64,000 bases of DNA from Erodium maritimum (Eukaryota; Streptophyta; Magnoliopsida; Geraniales; Geraniaceae), in the NCBI GenBank assembly GCA_963921825.1, contig OY997588.1, forward strand, positions 157,667,618 through 157,731,617, read 5' to 3'. The notes beneath the pieces were generated by a model that was not told the DNA's origin, ran no database searches, and saw nothing but the letters and a program-made list of their open reading frames with translations. The stretch's first letter is position 1. Every line of letters begins with the position of its first letter. Shown piece by piece: positions 1-11,300 of this stretch. The position numbers and the translations under genes are program-made.

Positions 1-281
1 TGCGAATAGAACCATAGATCGAGATAGATCACACTCGATGGGTCCCTAGTCAACAAAGCTTCACTAGAAGCGACTAGTATGAAAGATGGCTCTTTATGGC
101 TTACGTTCTGTTAGTCATTGGAATGAGATTCCGGAGTCTGATCATAGATATCATGTGGGACATGATATTGGATGACCCGCCCTGAATATGTGTCATAGAT
201 TAAGTCATGAACATATTCAGTGTCGTAGCTTGTCATGTATCCTTAGACCAAGGAGTCTTTGTGATCGCAATGTAGTCAACA
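1..281 (+). repeat. 5' LTR fragment of the copia element
   Basis: It matches 2881-3161 in direct orientation with 5 substitutions and no gap over about 281 bases. By comparison with the 3' LTR, roughly 136 bases of the LTR lie upstream of the window. Similarity ends abruptly after gtcaacaa, where integrase-region sequence begins, marking a deletion junction. Confidence 0.9.
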
Positions 282-2743
282 ATTCCATTCGATCGATAGG
301 TGCAAGGTTTGTTTGATGGGCAAAATGACTAAAGTTCCCTTTTATCGATCGCGATGAAAGGGCGGGTGAATTATTGGGGTTGATACACTCGAATGTGTGT
401 AGACCAATAAGTTCACTTGCCAGGAGGGGTTTTAGCTACTTTATCACATTTACTAATGATTATAGTAAATATGGTTATGTCTATTCGCTGAGACATAAGT
501 CTGAAGCTTTTGATAAATTCAAAGAGTTTAATTAAGGCACTTCGATTGGATCGAGGTGGAAAATACTTGACCACAGAGTTATTAGATCATCTAAAAGAGA
601 ATGGGATCCTTTTGGAATGGACTCCTCCTGGGACACTGTAGATGAAAGGTGTAGCCAAACGGAGAAATCGGACATTGTTAGACAATGATCCGTTCCATTA
701 TTAGTTGGACTGATCTCCCAATCTCTTTCTGGGATTATGCTCTAGAGACGACCGCAGTCATAGTGAATCGGGCTTCGACGAAGGGTGTGGAAGGGATATT
801 ATTTTAAAATGGTACGGGATGATGCCCGCTTTGTCCTTCCTAAAGATTTGTGGTTGCGAGGCTTATGTGAAACATTTGGTTTCGACTAAGCTCGAACCAA
901 GATCTGAGATATGCACCTTCGTGTGGTATCCCAAAGCAACAAGGGGATACTACTTCTACAATCCCAGTGAGAACATGGTGTTCGTCGCATGGGGTGAGGT
1001 CTTTATGGAAAAGGAGTTTTGTTTCCAAAGACGTCATTGGGAGGACTGTGCATCTCGAAGAAATTCAGGATGGTACAGATATGTCTAAACCAATTGGCAA
1101 CCCAGTAGAAAGGAGCCAGAGATTTTCGTAGAGTAAGAACCAATTCCTGTTACAATTCCGGAAGGTCCAAGGCGATTTGAAAGGATCAATCTTCCACCTC
1201 CAAGATATGGTATCCGGAGGTGACAATGAAGTCATGGTGGATCACGATGATCCAGCCACCTTTCAGGAAGTCGTGGATGGGCCCAACTCCGAGTTATGGC
1301 TGGGAGCCATGAGGGAGGAAATGCAATCCATGTCGGACAACCGAGTCTGGGAACCGGTTGATCCCATCAATGGTGTGAGGACCATCGGATGCAAATGGAT
1401 CTTCAAGGTGAAGATGGACATGGACGGCAACCCTCTGACCTACAAAACTCAACTGGTGGCGAAAGGTTATAGGCATGGATTGACTATGAGGAAACCTTCT
1501 CCTTAGTGGCTATGGTCAAAATCGATCCAAATTCTTCTTGACATAACTGCGTATTATAATTACGAGATATGGCAAGTGGATGTCAAAACCGCTTTCCTAA
1601 ATGGAAATTTGACTGAGTACGTTTGTATGTCTCGGCCCAAAGGTTTTGACGATCCGAAGAATAAATGAAAGATTTATAAGTTGTTGAAATCCATTTATGG
1701 ATTAAAACGAACTTCTCGGAGTTGGATCATTCGTTTTGATGAAGCTGTAATTGGATTTGGCTTAATCAAGAACGAGGATGAATCTTGCGTTTATAAGAAG
1801 GCTAGTGGGAGCAAGATTACCTTTCTGGTTCTCATTGAAAACGACATTCCAACCTTGCACGAGACTAAAGCTTGGTTGAGGAAGTGTTTTTCAATAAATG
1901 ACTTAGGCGATGCTTCTTATATCTTAGGGATTAAGATATGAAGAGATCGCACCAAGAGGGTCTTGGATTTAAGTCAGGGAACCTATGTGAACAAGGCATT
2001 GAGTAGGTTCTTAATGCTCGATTCAAAGAAAGTACTCTTACCCACTAGTCAAGACATTTATCTCAGCAAGACTCGGTGTCCTAAGACAGCTGATGAGCTG
2101 AAAATGATGATGAGAATCCTATGCGCCTAGGGGCAGGATCGATCATATATGCCATGACATGTATGAGACCGGACGTCTCGTAAGCCTTATGTTGTACCAG
2201 TAGACATCATTCTAACCCGGGGGAAAGATGATGCTGAACTAGTCGTCGAAGGATGAGTAGACGCTAGTTTTCCAAGACAAATCCAGATGACTTTAGAAGT
2301 CAGTCAGGATATGTGTTTACGCTTAATGGCAGAGCTTTAGCTGGGAGAGCGTAAAGCAAGATACCATTGCCGAATCTACGACAGAGGCCAAGTACATGGA
2401 TGCTGCAGAGACAGCTAAGGAGGCTATGTGGATTTGGAAATTCATGGCAGGGCTGGGTGTAATTAAAAACCCATCCAGCCCGGTGAATCCATTTTGTGAC
2501 AACACAAGGGCCATTGCGCAAGCTAAAAGCCCAGATCGCATAAAAAATCCAAACATGTACTGCGGCGTATCCAGCTCATCAGAGAAATACTGAACTGAGG
2601 TGAAGTGAAGATAACATATATTGCAACAGATGATAACATAGCCAACCCTTTGACTAAGACAGTGTCACTGCCTGAACATGTTAGATATGTAAAGTCGATG
2701 GGGACATATTGGAGTTTAGATTGGAACTAAGGCAAGTGGGAGA
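282..2743 (+). pseudogene. Copia pol relic: integrase, reverse transcriptase, RNase H
   Basis: Broken polyprotein of a Ty1/copia element. Around 430-530 the translation reads like the integrase core (FITFTNDYSKYGYVY). An 89-codon stretch from 819 matches the region after the integrase core. An open stretch at 1177-1506 carries the start of the copia reverse transcriptase, including GCKWIFKVKMD and LVAKGY. The stretch at 1681-1941 has YGLKRTSR and DLGDASYILGIKI. Between these the YVDD catalytic box is absent: the text reads FLVLIENDIPTL where the family has a Tyr-Val-Asp-Asp segment. RNase H-like sequence follows at about 2290-2600. Several stops and frameshifts separate the pieces, so no enzyme can be made. 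Confidence 0.87.
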
Positions 2744-2744
2744 T

Positions 2745-4432
2745 TGTTAGTCTTAGTGCCCATAGTTCAATCCTAAATGTCCAAATGTATATATCATCGT
2801 TAGCAATAAAATTAAAGCGGCTTTATATTACTTATGTGTTGAAGTAATATATCGATGTGTGCTCTGATCTATGCCCACCATGCGAATAGAACCATAGATC
2901 GAGATAAATCACACTCGATGGGTCCCTAGTCAACAAAGCTTCACTAGAAGCGACTAGTATGAAAGATGGCTCTTTATGGCTTACGTTCTGTTAGTCATTG
3001 GAATGAGATTCCGGAGTCTGATCATAGATATCATGTGGGACATGATATTGGACAACCCGCCCTGAATATGTGCCATAGATTAAGTCATGAACATATTCAG
3101 TGTCGTAGCTTGTCATGTATCCTTAGACCAAGGAGTCTTTGTGATCGCTATGTAGTCAACAACTGAGTTTGACCTGAGCCTAACGTTGTCTGTAACAGGG
3201 CTTCCATAACGGCCAGGATTGGCTTGGGGACGGGCTACATGAGTGACACGAAAGGTGGCTAAGGGATTTATCCCTCATACTGAGGTATGGGAAAGATATC
3301 GGTTCTCGGCCGCTTGATCGAGAGTGACTGAAAGAATAGCATGACCATGCACATGATACTGGGTATCATATCTTCAGTCATCTCACATATCAAGGAACGG
3401 TGATTGAGAATAATAAGGATGACGGCTCTATGCCTTATCTCAATCAGGATATCGGAGATAAAAGGATAATGACAGGGATGACGGAAAGGTTAGAATCGAC
3501 AGGGTCGATTTGTTATGTAGTGTCAGGCAATACTAAAGTCTCATTAGTTGCCACTTAAATAGGATCAAGTAAAATGGGATTTTACGTTGATCTATTGACA
3601 TGCATAAACCTAAGGGTCACACCGGAGGATGAAACTCATTGACACATTTATGGAGAATGGCCAAAAGGGAGTTGTCTCGGGACATGACCAAAACTGGGTT
3701 TTGGGTCATGTGCCCGTACGTGAATAGGACTTTACGGATCGAGACAAGGCTTGGAGTCTTGGGATTGATCGCGTCGGATAATGTTAGACATTTCCGGTAT
3801 GGAATGCTTGGAGGCGATGAGCGAATCACGGGACCTCGTTAGAAATGGCCACGGGCCATGTTCCAAGAGGCCCATGAAAGGCCCATGCAACCAAGGCCCA
3901 TGGAACTAATTAATCAAGTCTTGATTAATTAGTACTAAGTAAGCAAGACAAGGATTAAGGTGTTGGTGATTCACCACCTAACCCAATCTTGTCTTGCCAT
4001 AGTTTGTCCTATTTACACCTTACTTGACACCATACTTGTCCCATGCCTTTAGTTGGACAAGTATGAGTTTTGTTATGTTTAAGTCATCTTTTTTCAACAT
4101 AACAAACACAAGACAAGAATAGAAAACACATTTTCTCTCCCTCTTCCATGTCCATTTCGGGTTTGGCTAGTTTCCACCTCCATTTTTGTGTTCTTGAGTC
4201 CTCAAAGAGAAGAACTACGTGGCTTTGATTCCCATGTGGATACGTAGGCGTCTTGGAGACTCAAGCCAATCATTCGTTAACTGGTGTTCTTGTTTTGGTA
4301 AGAGATAGTGCTGAATTTTTCTCTTGTGAATCCATTCTTTGTTAGTTGTTTCATGGTTTTAATCGTCTCTTGGTTTTTATTGATTTTCTGCTGCGAGTTG
4401 GTTCATCTCCAACCCTACCTCGAGACCCAACA
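2745..4432 (+). repeat. 3' LTR of the copia element
   Basis: It starts with TGTTAGTC after a polypurine-like tract, contains the 281-base block shared with the window start, and probably ends at acccaaca near 4432, giving about 1.7 kb. A CT-rich stretch near 4133-4160 may be transcribed leader. The 3' limit rests only on the terminal dinucleotide and weak inverted pairing. Confidence 0.6.
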
Positions 4433-4440
4433 GTCGGTTC

Positions 4441-5040
4441 TCGGGATTTCACCATCCACATTACCGTGGGTCAGTTATGTGGCACACCATAAGTGCCACA
4501 TAACGGGCACACCAAAATACAACATGCCCACACAACGTGCAACTAATGCACACCAATCTGTAACAAACTACAGTTATTTGGCCCGAAAAAAACCACAACC
4601 AACCAAAACTTAATAAAAAAAATATAGAAAAAAAATAGAAACGTGACCATGTCTCTTGGGATCCAACCACGCCGACCATCTCAATATTCTTCCATCTAAC
4701 TTTGATCATCGGTATATGAAGAAACAACGCTGGAGGATCTAAAACCCACACATAACATTTCGACTCTCCTTCCACACCCAAAATATAAATCCGAGGCTGC
4801 CTCAACAGACTTTTTGGCCTAAACCGCGAAATACGGCACAACGAAAAGACTGAAAGAGCCGAAACTAGAGGACTGAAAAAGGGCATGTGATGAACGGATG
4901 AAAAACCGAGTATCCATGACCAACGAAATAAAACTCCCGAGAGAATGGAGAAAGCGTAAAAGTTGGTCTCCGTCGGTAACAACCGAGGCTTAGCCTTGGT
5001 CGTCACCGACGAGGAAAAGAGATCAAAAAAAAGGGAAGAA
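4441..5040 (-). repeat. Dispersed repeat, copy 1 (unclassified)
   Basis: Read on the minus strand, this stretch resembles 16010-16550 on the plus strand. Shared segments include ttggtgtg, ttagttgcacgt, and an end rich in ccgaggctta/cgaggcttcgg. A 181-codon minus-strand open frame crosses it but shows no domain I recognise and a composition like translated repeat. Possibly the untranslated part of a retroelement. Confidence 0.5.
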
Positions 5041-5274
5041 GGGTAGGGTTTTTTTTTTCCTGTGTAGGGGAGATAGACGACTATCTTAAATTTGACTATT
5101 AGTGAAAAGTATTACAGTCATTATATCTGTTTTGGATGAAAAATTAGATAGAAAATTAACAGTAAATAATAAAATAGAATTAATGAAACTTTAGAGTATT
5201 AAGATAACAAATTTTAGATACTAAAATGACCCCAAAAAAATTTAGAATACCCAAAATAAAATATAAAAAATAAA

Positions 5275-5700
5275 GGGTAAATTACAAATACCTACTCCAA
5301 ACTTGTAGCGTTTAACTGATACCTACTCTAATTTGTTTTTAGTGATACATACTCAGATGTTTAGTTATGTAACAAATAGCCCAAGTTGCCAGCTAAAATG
5401 ACGAAAATGCCCTCAATAATTTTTTAAATATTTTAAAAAAAATAAAACTGAAGTAATTTTTTAAATAAAACCAAAGTGATTAATAAGTATATATATATAT
5501 ATATATATGTAACAAAAGTGATTTTTTTAAATAATTAGTGAAGTGTAGTTGAGAGTATTTTCGTCATTTTAGCTTACGGCTTGGACTAATTGTTATATAA
5601 TTAAATATCTGAGTAGGTATCAGTTAAAAAAAAAACTTTAGGGCATGTATCAGTTAAATGTTACAAGTTCGAGTTCGAGGTATGTATTTGTCATTTACCC
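5275..5700. mobile_element. Foldback element, family A (Mutator-like MITE)
   Basis: The left arm gggtaaattacaaatacc and the right arm ending tatttgtcatttaccc are long imperfect inverted repeats about 100-150 bases each. The flanks are aaaaataaa and aaaactaaa, a 9-bp target duplication with one mismatch. No coding capacity. The centre carries an (AT)n run. Further copies lie at 34006-34391 and, truncated, at 40893-41048. Confidence 0.78.
5488..5509. repeat. (AT)n microsatellite
   Basis: About eleven uninterrupted AT dinucleotides sit in the centre of the family A foldback element. Confidence 0.95.
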
Positions 5701-5841
5701 AAAACTAAAATACTGAGATAGAATTACCTAGAATATTAATACATAAGCCCAACATAAATTTAGGCGGGAAAATTCCCAATTAAGTTTTAATACAAGACCA
5801 CCAGGTACTGTGTCAATGTCATTTCATAAAACCTTCACCGA

Positions 5842-5911
5842 TATAAATATCTCGTGTCCGACAGGATCTGCACCTCCCGCCGGCAAAATTTCCTCGTCGG
5901 AATCGTTTCAG
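5842..5911 (+). promoter_or_regulatory. Possible TATA box and first non-coding exon
   Basis: TATAAAT at 5842-5848 is followed about 30 bases later by a CT/GC-rich leader and then TTTCAG|GTACTT, a good plant splice donor after 5911. This looks like a promoter with a short 5' untranslated exon. The next plus-strand gene is the CDK-like pseudokinase, so it may be that gene's promoter, but no connecting exon could be established. Confidence 0.4.
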
Positions 5912-6699
5912 GTACTTACATAGTATTCAATTTTGTTCCTCTTATGTTTTTGATTATTTGTTTTACTTCAAAAATAATTTTAATCCGAATAATATCTCAC
6001 TTTCATCGAATCGAACCCTAGTTATTCATCTGTGCAGCTTCGTGGACATTTCTGTTCCTCTTCATGTTTGATTACAGATATATACTCCAAAACTATAGAA
6101 AAAAAAGCTCACATTTGTACATTTTTCTGAGTAAATTGCTGGTTTTAGAAACTTAGATGGAGGTTTTGAAGACAAGGGTAATCCCTAACCCTAAAACCCC
6201 AATGGAGGGTTGTTTGTGGTTTAGGGGCCGGGAAGGGTAGTTTAGGTATCTTTGAATCTTTAAGCCTCCAAAAAAAAATGCCCTTTAACGATTTATACAA
6301 TAAAACTTTCAAATATCTGTTGTACCCTTTTGTATTTTTGCAAAATACCTACTTTTCATTAAAACCCCTCATGTTTGGTAGGGTTGAAACCCAAAATCAG
6401 AAACTCCGAGCAACGTTCATCGTCGCCAACCACCACAACCCCGAGCAACGTCCACCACAACCCCGAACTCCAGTAGTGTTGTGTTCTTCTTCAAGCCATG
6501 TCGTCTTTGTGTCTACCATTTAAGCAAAGGCCAAGTAAACAACCCAAGCTTCAATTTGTAAATTTTAGTTTTAGGTTTTGAATCGATTTTCGAATTATGG
6601 ATGAGAAAACTATATACTATGGTTTAATACATGGTGGATTGAACAAAGGATTGGAATGTGGTGGTTTAAGGGAAGTTTAAATGCGTTTTTTCGTGGTTA

Positions 6700-7060
6700 T
6701 GCAAAACCAGAACTGCCGGTCGACGGGATGAAGCCGTCGATCGAGAATAACAAAGAGTTTTAATCATTATGGTAAGCGTAGCCGATCGGCGGTTGACATG
6801 TAAGGACCTAATGTCCATCACTCCATCTGGTCGATCGGCTGGACAAACCCGCCGATCGACGGATGACATATTAGTCCATGGTTCCAAAACTGTTGATCAC
6901 CGGAGAAACCCCACCGATCGACAAATGACATATTAGTTCATAGTTCCAAAACGACCGATCGGAGGGACAAACCCGTCGAACGATGGTTTCTGCACCATGG
7001 ACTAATATGTTATCCGTCGTTCGACGGGTTTGTCCAGCCGATCGACCGTTTGTATATCCC
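6700..7060. repeat. Short tandem and inverted repeat patch rich in GATCGAC
   Basis: A unit of about 62-70 bases recurs near 6829, 6893 and 6955, with shared phrases atgacatattagt, catagttccaaaac and ggacaaacccg. From about 6990 the same phrases return inverted (ggactaatatgttatccgtcg, gacgggtttgtcc). The right part can therefore fold on the left. No coding frame crosses it. Confidence 0.7.
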
Positions 7061-7136
7061 TACATGAACCTGTTTATTTAGTAATATGTCTCTATTGTTA
7101 GTTACTTAAATTTATGAGGTTGTAATTGTTACAAGA

Positions 7137-7691
7137 ATGTGTGAAGTTATAATCCGTGCTACTTATGATGGGGAATATAAGCTAGAGGATGAGAAATATA
7201 ATTGGATATCAACAAACGATGAACTTATTAGTCTTATTGTTGATAGTGCCAATGTAACATTGAAGACATTGAAAAGCCTTCTGTATTCTAAGATCGGGGT
7301 GAAGGAAAATGATACAGAATTGAAACTTAGTTATATAGCTTGTATGCCCAATTATAAAAGAGTTATCCCACCAACTGAGGTTATAGATGATATGGATGTT
7401 CAGGCTTTTGTATTGGAGAACATGAACGTATTTACTAGAACCATGTTACGTGTAGAGCTGATCGACAAAGATATCAGTGATGCAAAAGTTGAACCGATGG
7501 TCCACGATAATACGGAGCTGAGAAGTACCCTAGTCGTAAAAAAGTATTACATATGGAACTCATAAAGAAAGATCCACGTGGTGTGAGAGCTAAACCCGTT
7601 ATACATGATGATTACTTTGACAAGGTATTGTACACTCCCAATAACATTGTTGAGATTTCTTTTGTTGCAGGTCGGAAACATGTTTATCTTT
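7137..7691 (+). pseudogene. Transposase N-terminus relic, probably Mutator-like (MULE)
   Basis: A 142-codon open stretch starts MCEVIIRATYDGEYKLED and contains LKLSYIACMPNYKRVIPP and a DDMDVQAFVLEN segment. This layout (beta-rich start, KLSYI-like segment, D-D-V-x-x-F end) resembles the PB1-like N-terminal region that precedes the MULE transposase in plants. After about 7540 the frame shifts by one and continues to a stop near 7691 with MELIKKDPRGV and PVIHDDYFD. There is no zinc finger or DDE catalytic region. Family assignment is from remembered resemblance only. Confidence 0.45.
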
Positions 7692-8311
7692 AACGTCAAG
7701 TAAATTGCAAGGTTTAGAAACCCAGGCAGTTGATCTCCTTTAAGGTTTTGAAGTCAAGGGTAATTACTTGTTAGGGAAAACCCCAATAACATACTCGAAC
7801 GATCTTTTTAATGCAAACATGTTGCACTCACTTTCTTGTTTTTTTCTTTCAGAAACACACATACACTATCGTTTACCATAAAAAGTTCACCATTTTCATC
7901 AGAAAATCCCCTAAAAAATCAGGAATGCCTAAACTACCCCTCCTCAACCCTGAAACCGAATGAGAGGGTAGTTTGGGGTGGGGTGGGGTAGTTTACGGTT
8001 CATGGTTTGAGTGTAGTTTAGTGCATCTAATTTTCTTGGGTTGGATTTTCCATCCAAATTAACGGAAATGGTTAACTTTCACAATAAACAAAATGTGTAA
8101 GCGTTTTTGGAAAAGCAAAAAGGCCGGCACAACGCACTTACGTTAAAAACACCGTTCGAGTATATGCTACAGGGACTTCTCCCTCTAGTTACTTTGATTG
8201 TGGTGAAACATTACTAACTAAGCTGTTTGAAAAACAGTCTGATCTGGGCTGGTTCTTTTTCAAAGTTTCAATTTTTAGTATTCTAATGGCCCCTTTTGTT
8301 TTTTTCTGAAG

Positions 8312-11300
8312 AAGGAGAAACTTGACGACCCTCGCTCTGGGTATGGACATAAGTGGAGTACCTATCGTGCCGTGGTTTACAAAGACGTTAGTCCCGCAAC
8401 AGGCAAATTTGAGGCAATTAAGCATATTTTCTGCGATTCCAAGGATAGTCGTCAACATGCCATGGAAGAATATTACTGCGTGTCGAGTATTGGAAATCAC
8501 CCTAATATTATAAGGTACAACGACTAAAAACTACAATTTATCATCCACATTTCATTATTATTGTTTACCGTAGTTCATACATATGGGCTTATCTATATGG
8601 TGGAGACTACAAAAATGCTTGAAAAGTGAGAATTTTATGTGTGATTTCTTGTATTAGACAACATATATGTTTGTAGTTAGGGACTCATTGCTAACTATTT
8701 CTAATGAGATATGTCGTTTGTGTATTCTTGTTAAATAGCGTTCATAATGGCCCGAGTAAGGGTCGTGATATCGTTCTTTCCTTTGACTATATTGAGGCTA
8801 ATTTGGAGAAGATGATGAAGCCACCTTGCACTCCAATATCGCCGTCTCTGAGAAAGGCGAGTTGGATCTTTATGTTGATTGTGCCTGTGTTGTGTACTTT
8901 GCTATTGTATTTATTTTTGGGATAATTGTAAAAAAATACCTCCAGGTATTTATTTTTTGCAACTTGTAGCCCTCTTTTTTTTTGATAATTTTAAAAAATT
9001 ACTCTAAGTTGTCTTTTTGTTGCAATGATGTAAAAATGAGTATTTTACCCTTATCATTTTTATATAAAAATAATACGAAGCGCAACAAAAGGAGAAGTTC
9101 AGGGAATGTTTTTGCAGTTATCAAAGAAAAGGGCTACGAGTTGCAAAAAAATGAATATCTCAAGGTACTTTTTTGCTATTTTCCCTTTATTTTTCATCTC
9201 TTGGTACTAACGATTACGATTTTATTATGTAATTTGTACAAAGAAAAACAGGGATATTTGAAGCAGATTCTCGAGGGAGTTGCACACATTCATTCCCTTG
9301 GTATTGTGCATCGACATTTGGAACCAAGATTCGTGTTGGTAGAACCTTCCGACATTGTGAAGATATCGGAATTTGGGGAAGCCAGGGAAGAGGGTTCTAA
9401 AGAATTGTATTCCGGGCTGGTATTTATACCAACTCACTCATTTTCACGTATTTTAGGGGAACCCAAAATAACCCGTCAACGACTTTTTCTTATAAATTCA
9501 ACCGTCTCCATCTTTGTTGCCAAATACTTACCAGCCGACGTTTATTTCTCAAGAACTTGCGGATTCCGTTAATTTGTGCCAAAGAAACACGGAATGGGTG
9601 AAGGTTTATGAGGGGTTTGGAGAAAAGTTAATCGGAAACAGTGTTTTTTGGCAGAAATTTTTGGAATCCGTGAGTATATCACAACAAAGGTGGAGACGGG
9701 TGAATTTATGAGAGGGTTAATTATCTTTAGTACCCCTTATGTATTGGTAACACTCTTTTAGTACCATGATGTATTGGTAATGTTCTGGACAAAATTTTGG
9801 TTAGGTTTACGTCATTTTGATGATCTGTGATCAATTCATAAGGGGTATAATGTTCTGTTATCAGTACATAAGGTGATAAAGGGGTATTAAATGATATGTG
9901 ACCAATTTATAAAGAGTACTAAATGACAGTTATCAAAACGGAAGGATTGTTATTGAACGTTAAAAAATACAGAGATATAAAAGGTATGTTACCAATAGAA
10001 AAGATAAGGGGTACAAAAGATAATTAACCCTTTATGAGATGAAAAGTTGTTGATGGGTTAGTTTTTGGGAATATCCTTATATCTATCATCCTTGAAACTT
10101 TAGTGGCTTAGTATGCCTTTGTATCGGTGATTTGTAGTTGGACCGTAACTTTGGGTATAGGCCGCCTGAAGTCTTTTATGGTGGTCGATTATCTCGTGCT
10201 GTGGATGTGTGGGCAGTGGGCTGTATTTTTGCTGCAATGGTACTACACAAGCCACTATTCGAGTGTACAAATCCACACGATGAATTGTTTGCGATTCACA
10301 GGCATTTGGAGGGGTTAATTTGCAAAATAGCCTCCATTCGAAAACCTCTTGTAATAACATACCTTCAATTTTACGAAATTATGTTTTTACCTCTAACAAA
10401 ATCCACTCAAATGAAAACTAGTTTCGTAAAGATTTTCGAACTTAAAAGGTTAGCAAAAAAAAAAAAAAATCACTTCAAGACTATTTTGTACATTACCCTG
10501 TATTTGAAGTTATGTATGTTTTGTCACCAGTCTATGTTTATGTAGTAAATGATTTGATTAGTCAATTTTAAAACTATTCATTTTCTTACGAAGTTACGTT
10601 TTTGTCCTTAATGATCACCGGAATGTCATAAGAGTTCATAATATAATCTTTTCGTGAAGAGCAAAACCGTAACTTCAGAAGTAAAATAAGTATGAAGGTT
10701 ACTCCACCAATTTATTTTTAAATAAGGTCGTTTTGCAAATTAGTTCATGTTTTGACACGACCTATACGTTGTATATAGCTTTCTGGGTAGATCCGATGAA
10801 GACGATTGGAACTGGCCTAAAATCAGAGGGGGAGAGGCTCATGATCGAGACGAATTTCAATCTTGCAAAGAGAAGGTGAACATGGTTTACATTTACCATG
10901 ATAGGTTTTGAAATTTGGGATCATGTACTGAGCATCTCTGGTATTTGCTATTCAGGACCTGAGCTCAGAGCCTTGGGGTTGTTTTGGAATTGAAGAAACT
11001 GGACTCGATCTTCTTCGGGTAAGTGCAGGATCGATTATATTTTTTTTTCAATGGTTAATTGTCCAAAACTACCTTAAAGTTTCGTCCACAAATGAAATGA
11101 TGCACAAAGTTTCGTCCATGCTGTGTGGCTACAATGCTACAATATAGTTTTGTCCACATAGTACTGTCACGAAAATTTAACAGCAACACTTAAAATGACT
11201 ATTTTACTCTTGTGAGTTTGAATTAAATTTTGGGATAATTGTCAAAACATGCACTATTTTACTCTTCTGTCAGTAAAATTAACAGAATATTCGAATCTGT

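Larger units (their letters stand above)
1..4432 (+). mobile_element. Ty1/copia LTR retrotransposon, internally deleted
   Basis: Bases 1-281 repeat at 2881-3161 with 5 mismatches, so the window opens inside the 5' LTR. The 3' LTR begins near 2745 with TGTTAG, directly after a purine-rich tract (aagtgggagat) typical of a polypurine tract. Integrase, reverse transcriptase and RNase H remnants lie between, in copia order. The 5' LTR stops at 281 and runs straight into integrase-region sequence, so the rest of the 5' LTR, the primer-binding site, gag and protease are missing. The right end is put at 4432 because of a terminal acccaaca that pairs with TGTTAG; this boundary is uncertain. No target duplication can be tested because the left end is outside the window. 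The element is dead. Confidence 0.88.
5080..5735. mobile_element. Foldback family E remnant, split by a family A element
   Basis: The middle and right arm resemble the foldback units at about 14395-14825 and 40490-40834, with shared phrases such as tttggatg, taaaatagaattaatgaaa and ataaaatataaaa. The left arm is missing. The right arm is interrupted at 5275-5700 by a complete family A element. Confidence 0.5.
6131..7793 (+). repeat. Direct repeat pair flanking the transposase relic
   Basis: The segment 6131-6203 resembles 7700-7793. Shared phrases in the same order are agtaaattgc, ggttttgaag, caagggtaat and aaaaccccaat. The copies are about 1.57 kb apart and bracket both the tandem repeat patch and the transposase-like relic. 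They could be the ends of a duplicated leader or relics of an insertion. Confidence 0.55.

Noticed and set aside
4461-5006. 181-codon minus-strand open frame
   Set aside because: It lies in a dispersed repeat and its translation has no recognisable domain and an odd hydrophobic composition.
6180-6205. Telomere-like ccctaaccctaaaacccc
   Set aside because: Only two imperfect units; at most a telo-box, not an interstitial telomere.
8820-8925. Extension of the second kinase exon through KASWIFMLIVPVL to a stop
   Set aside because: The hydrophobic tail does not resemble a kinase and runs into the foldback element at 8919. The true donor could not be fixed.
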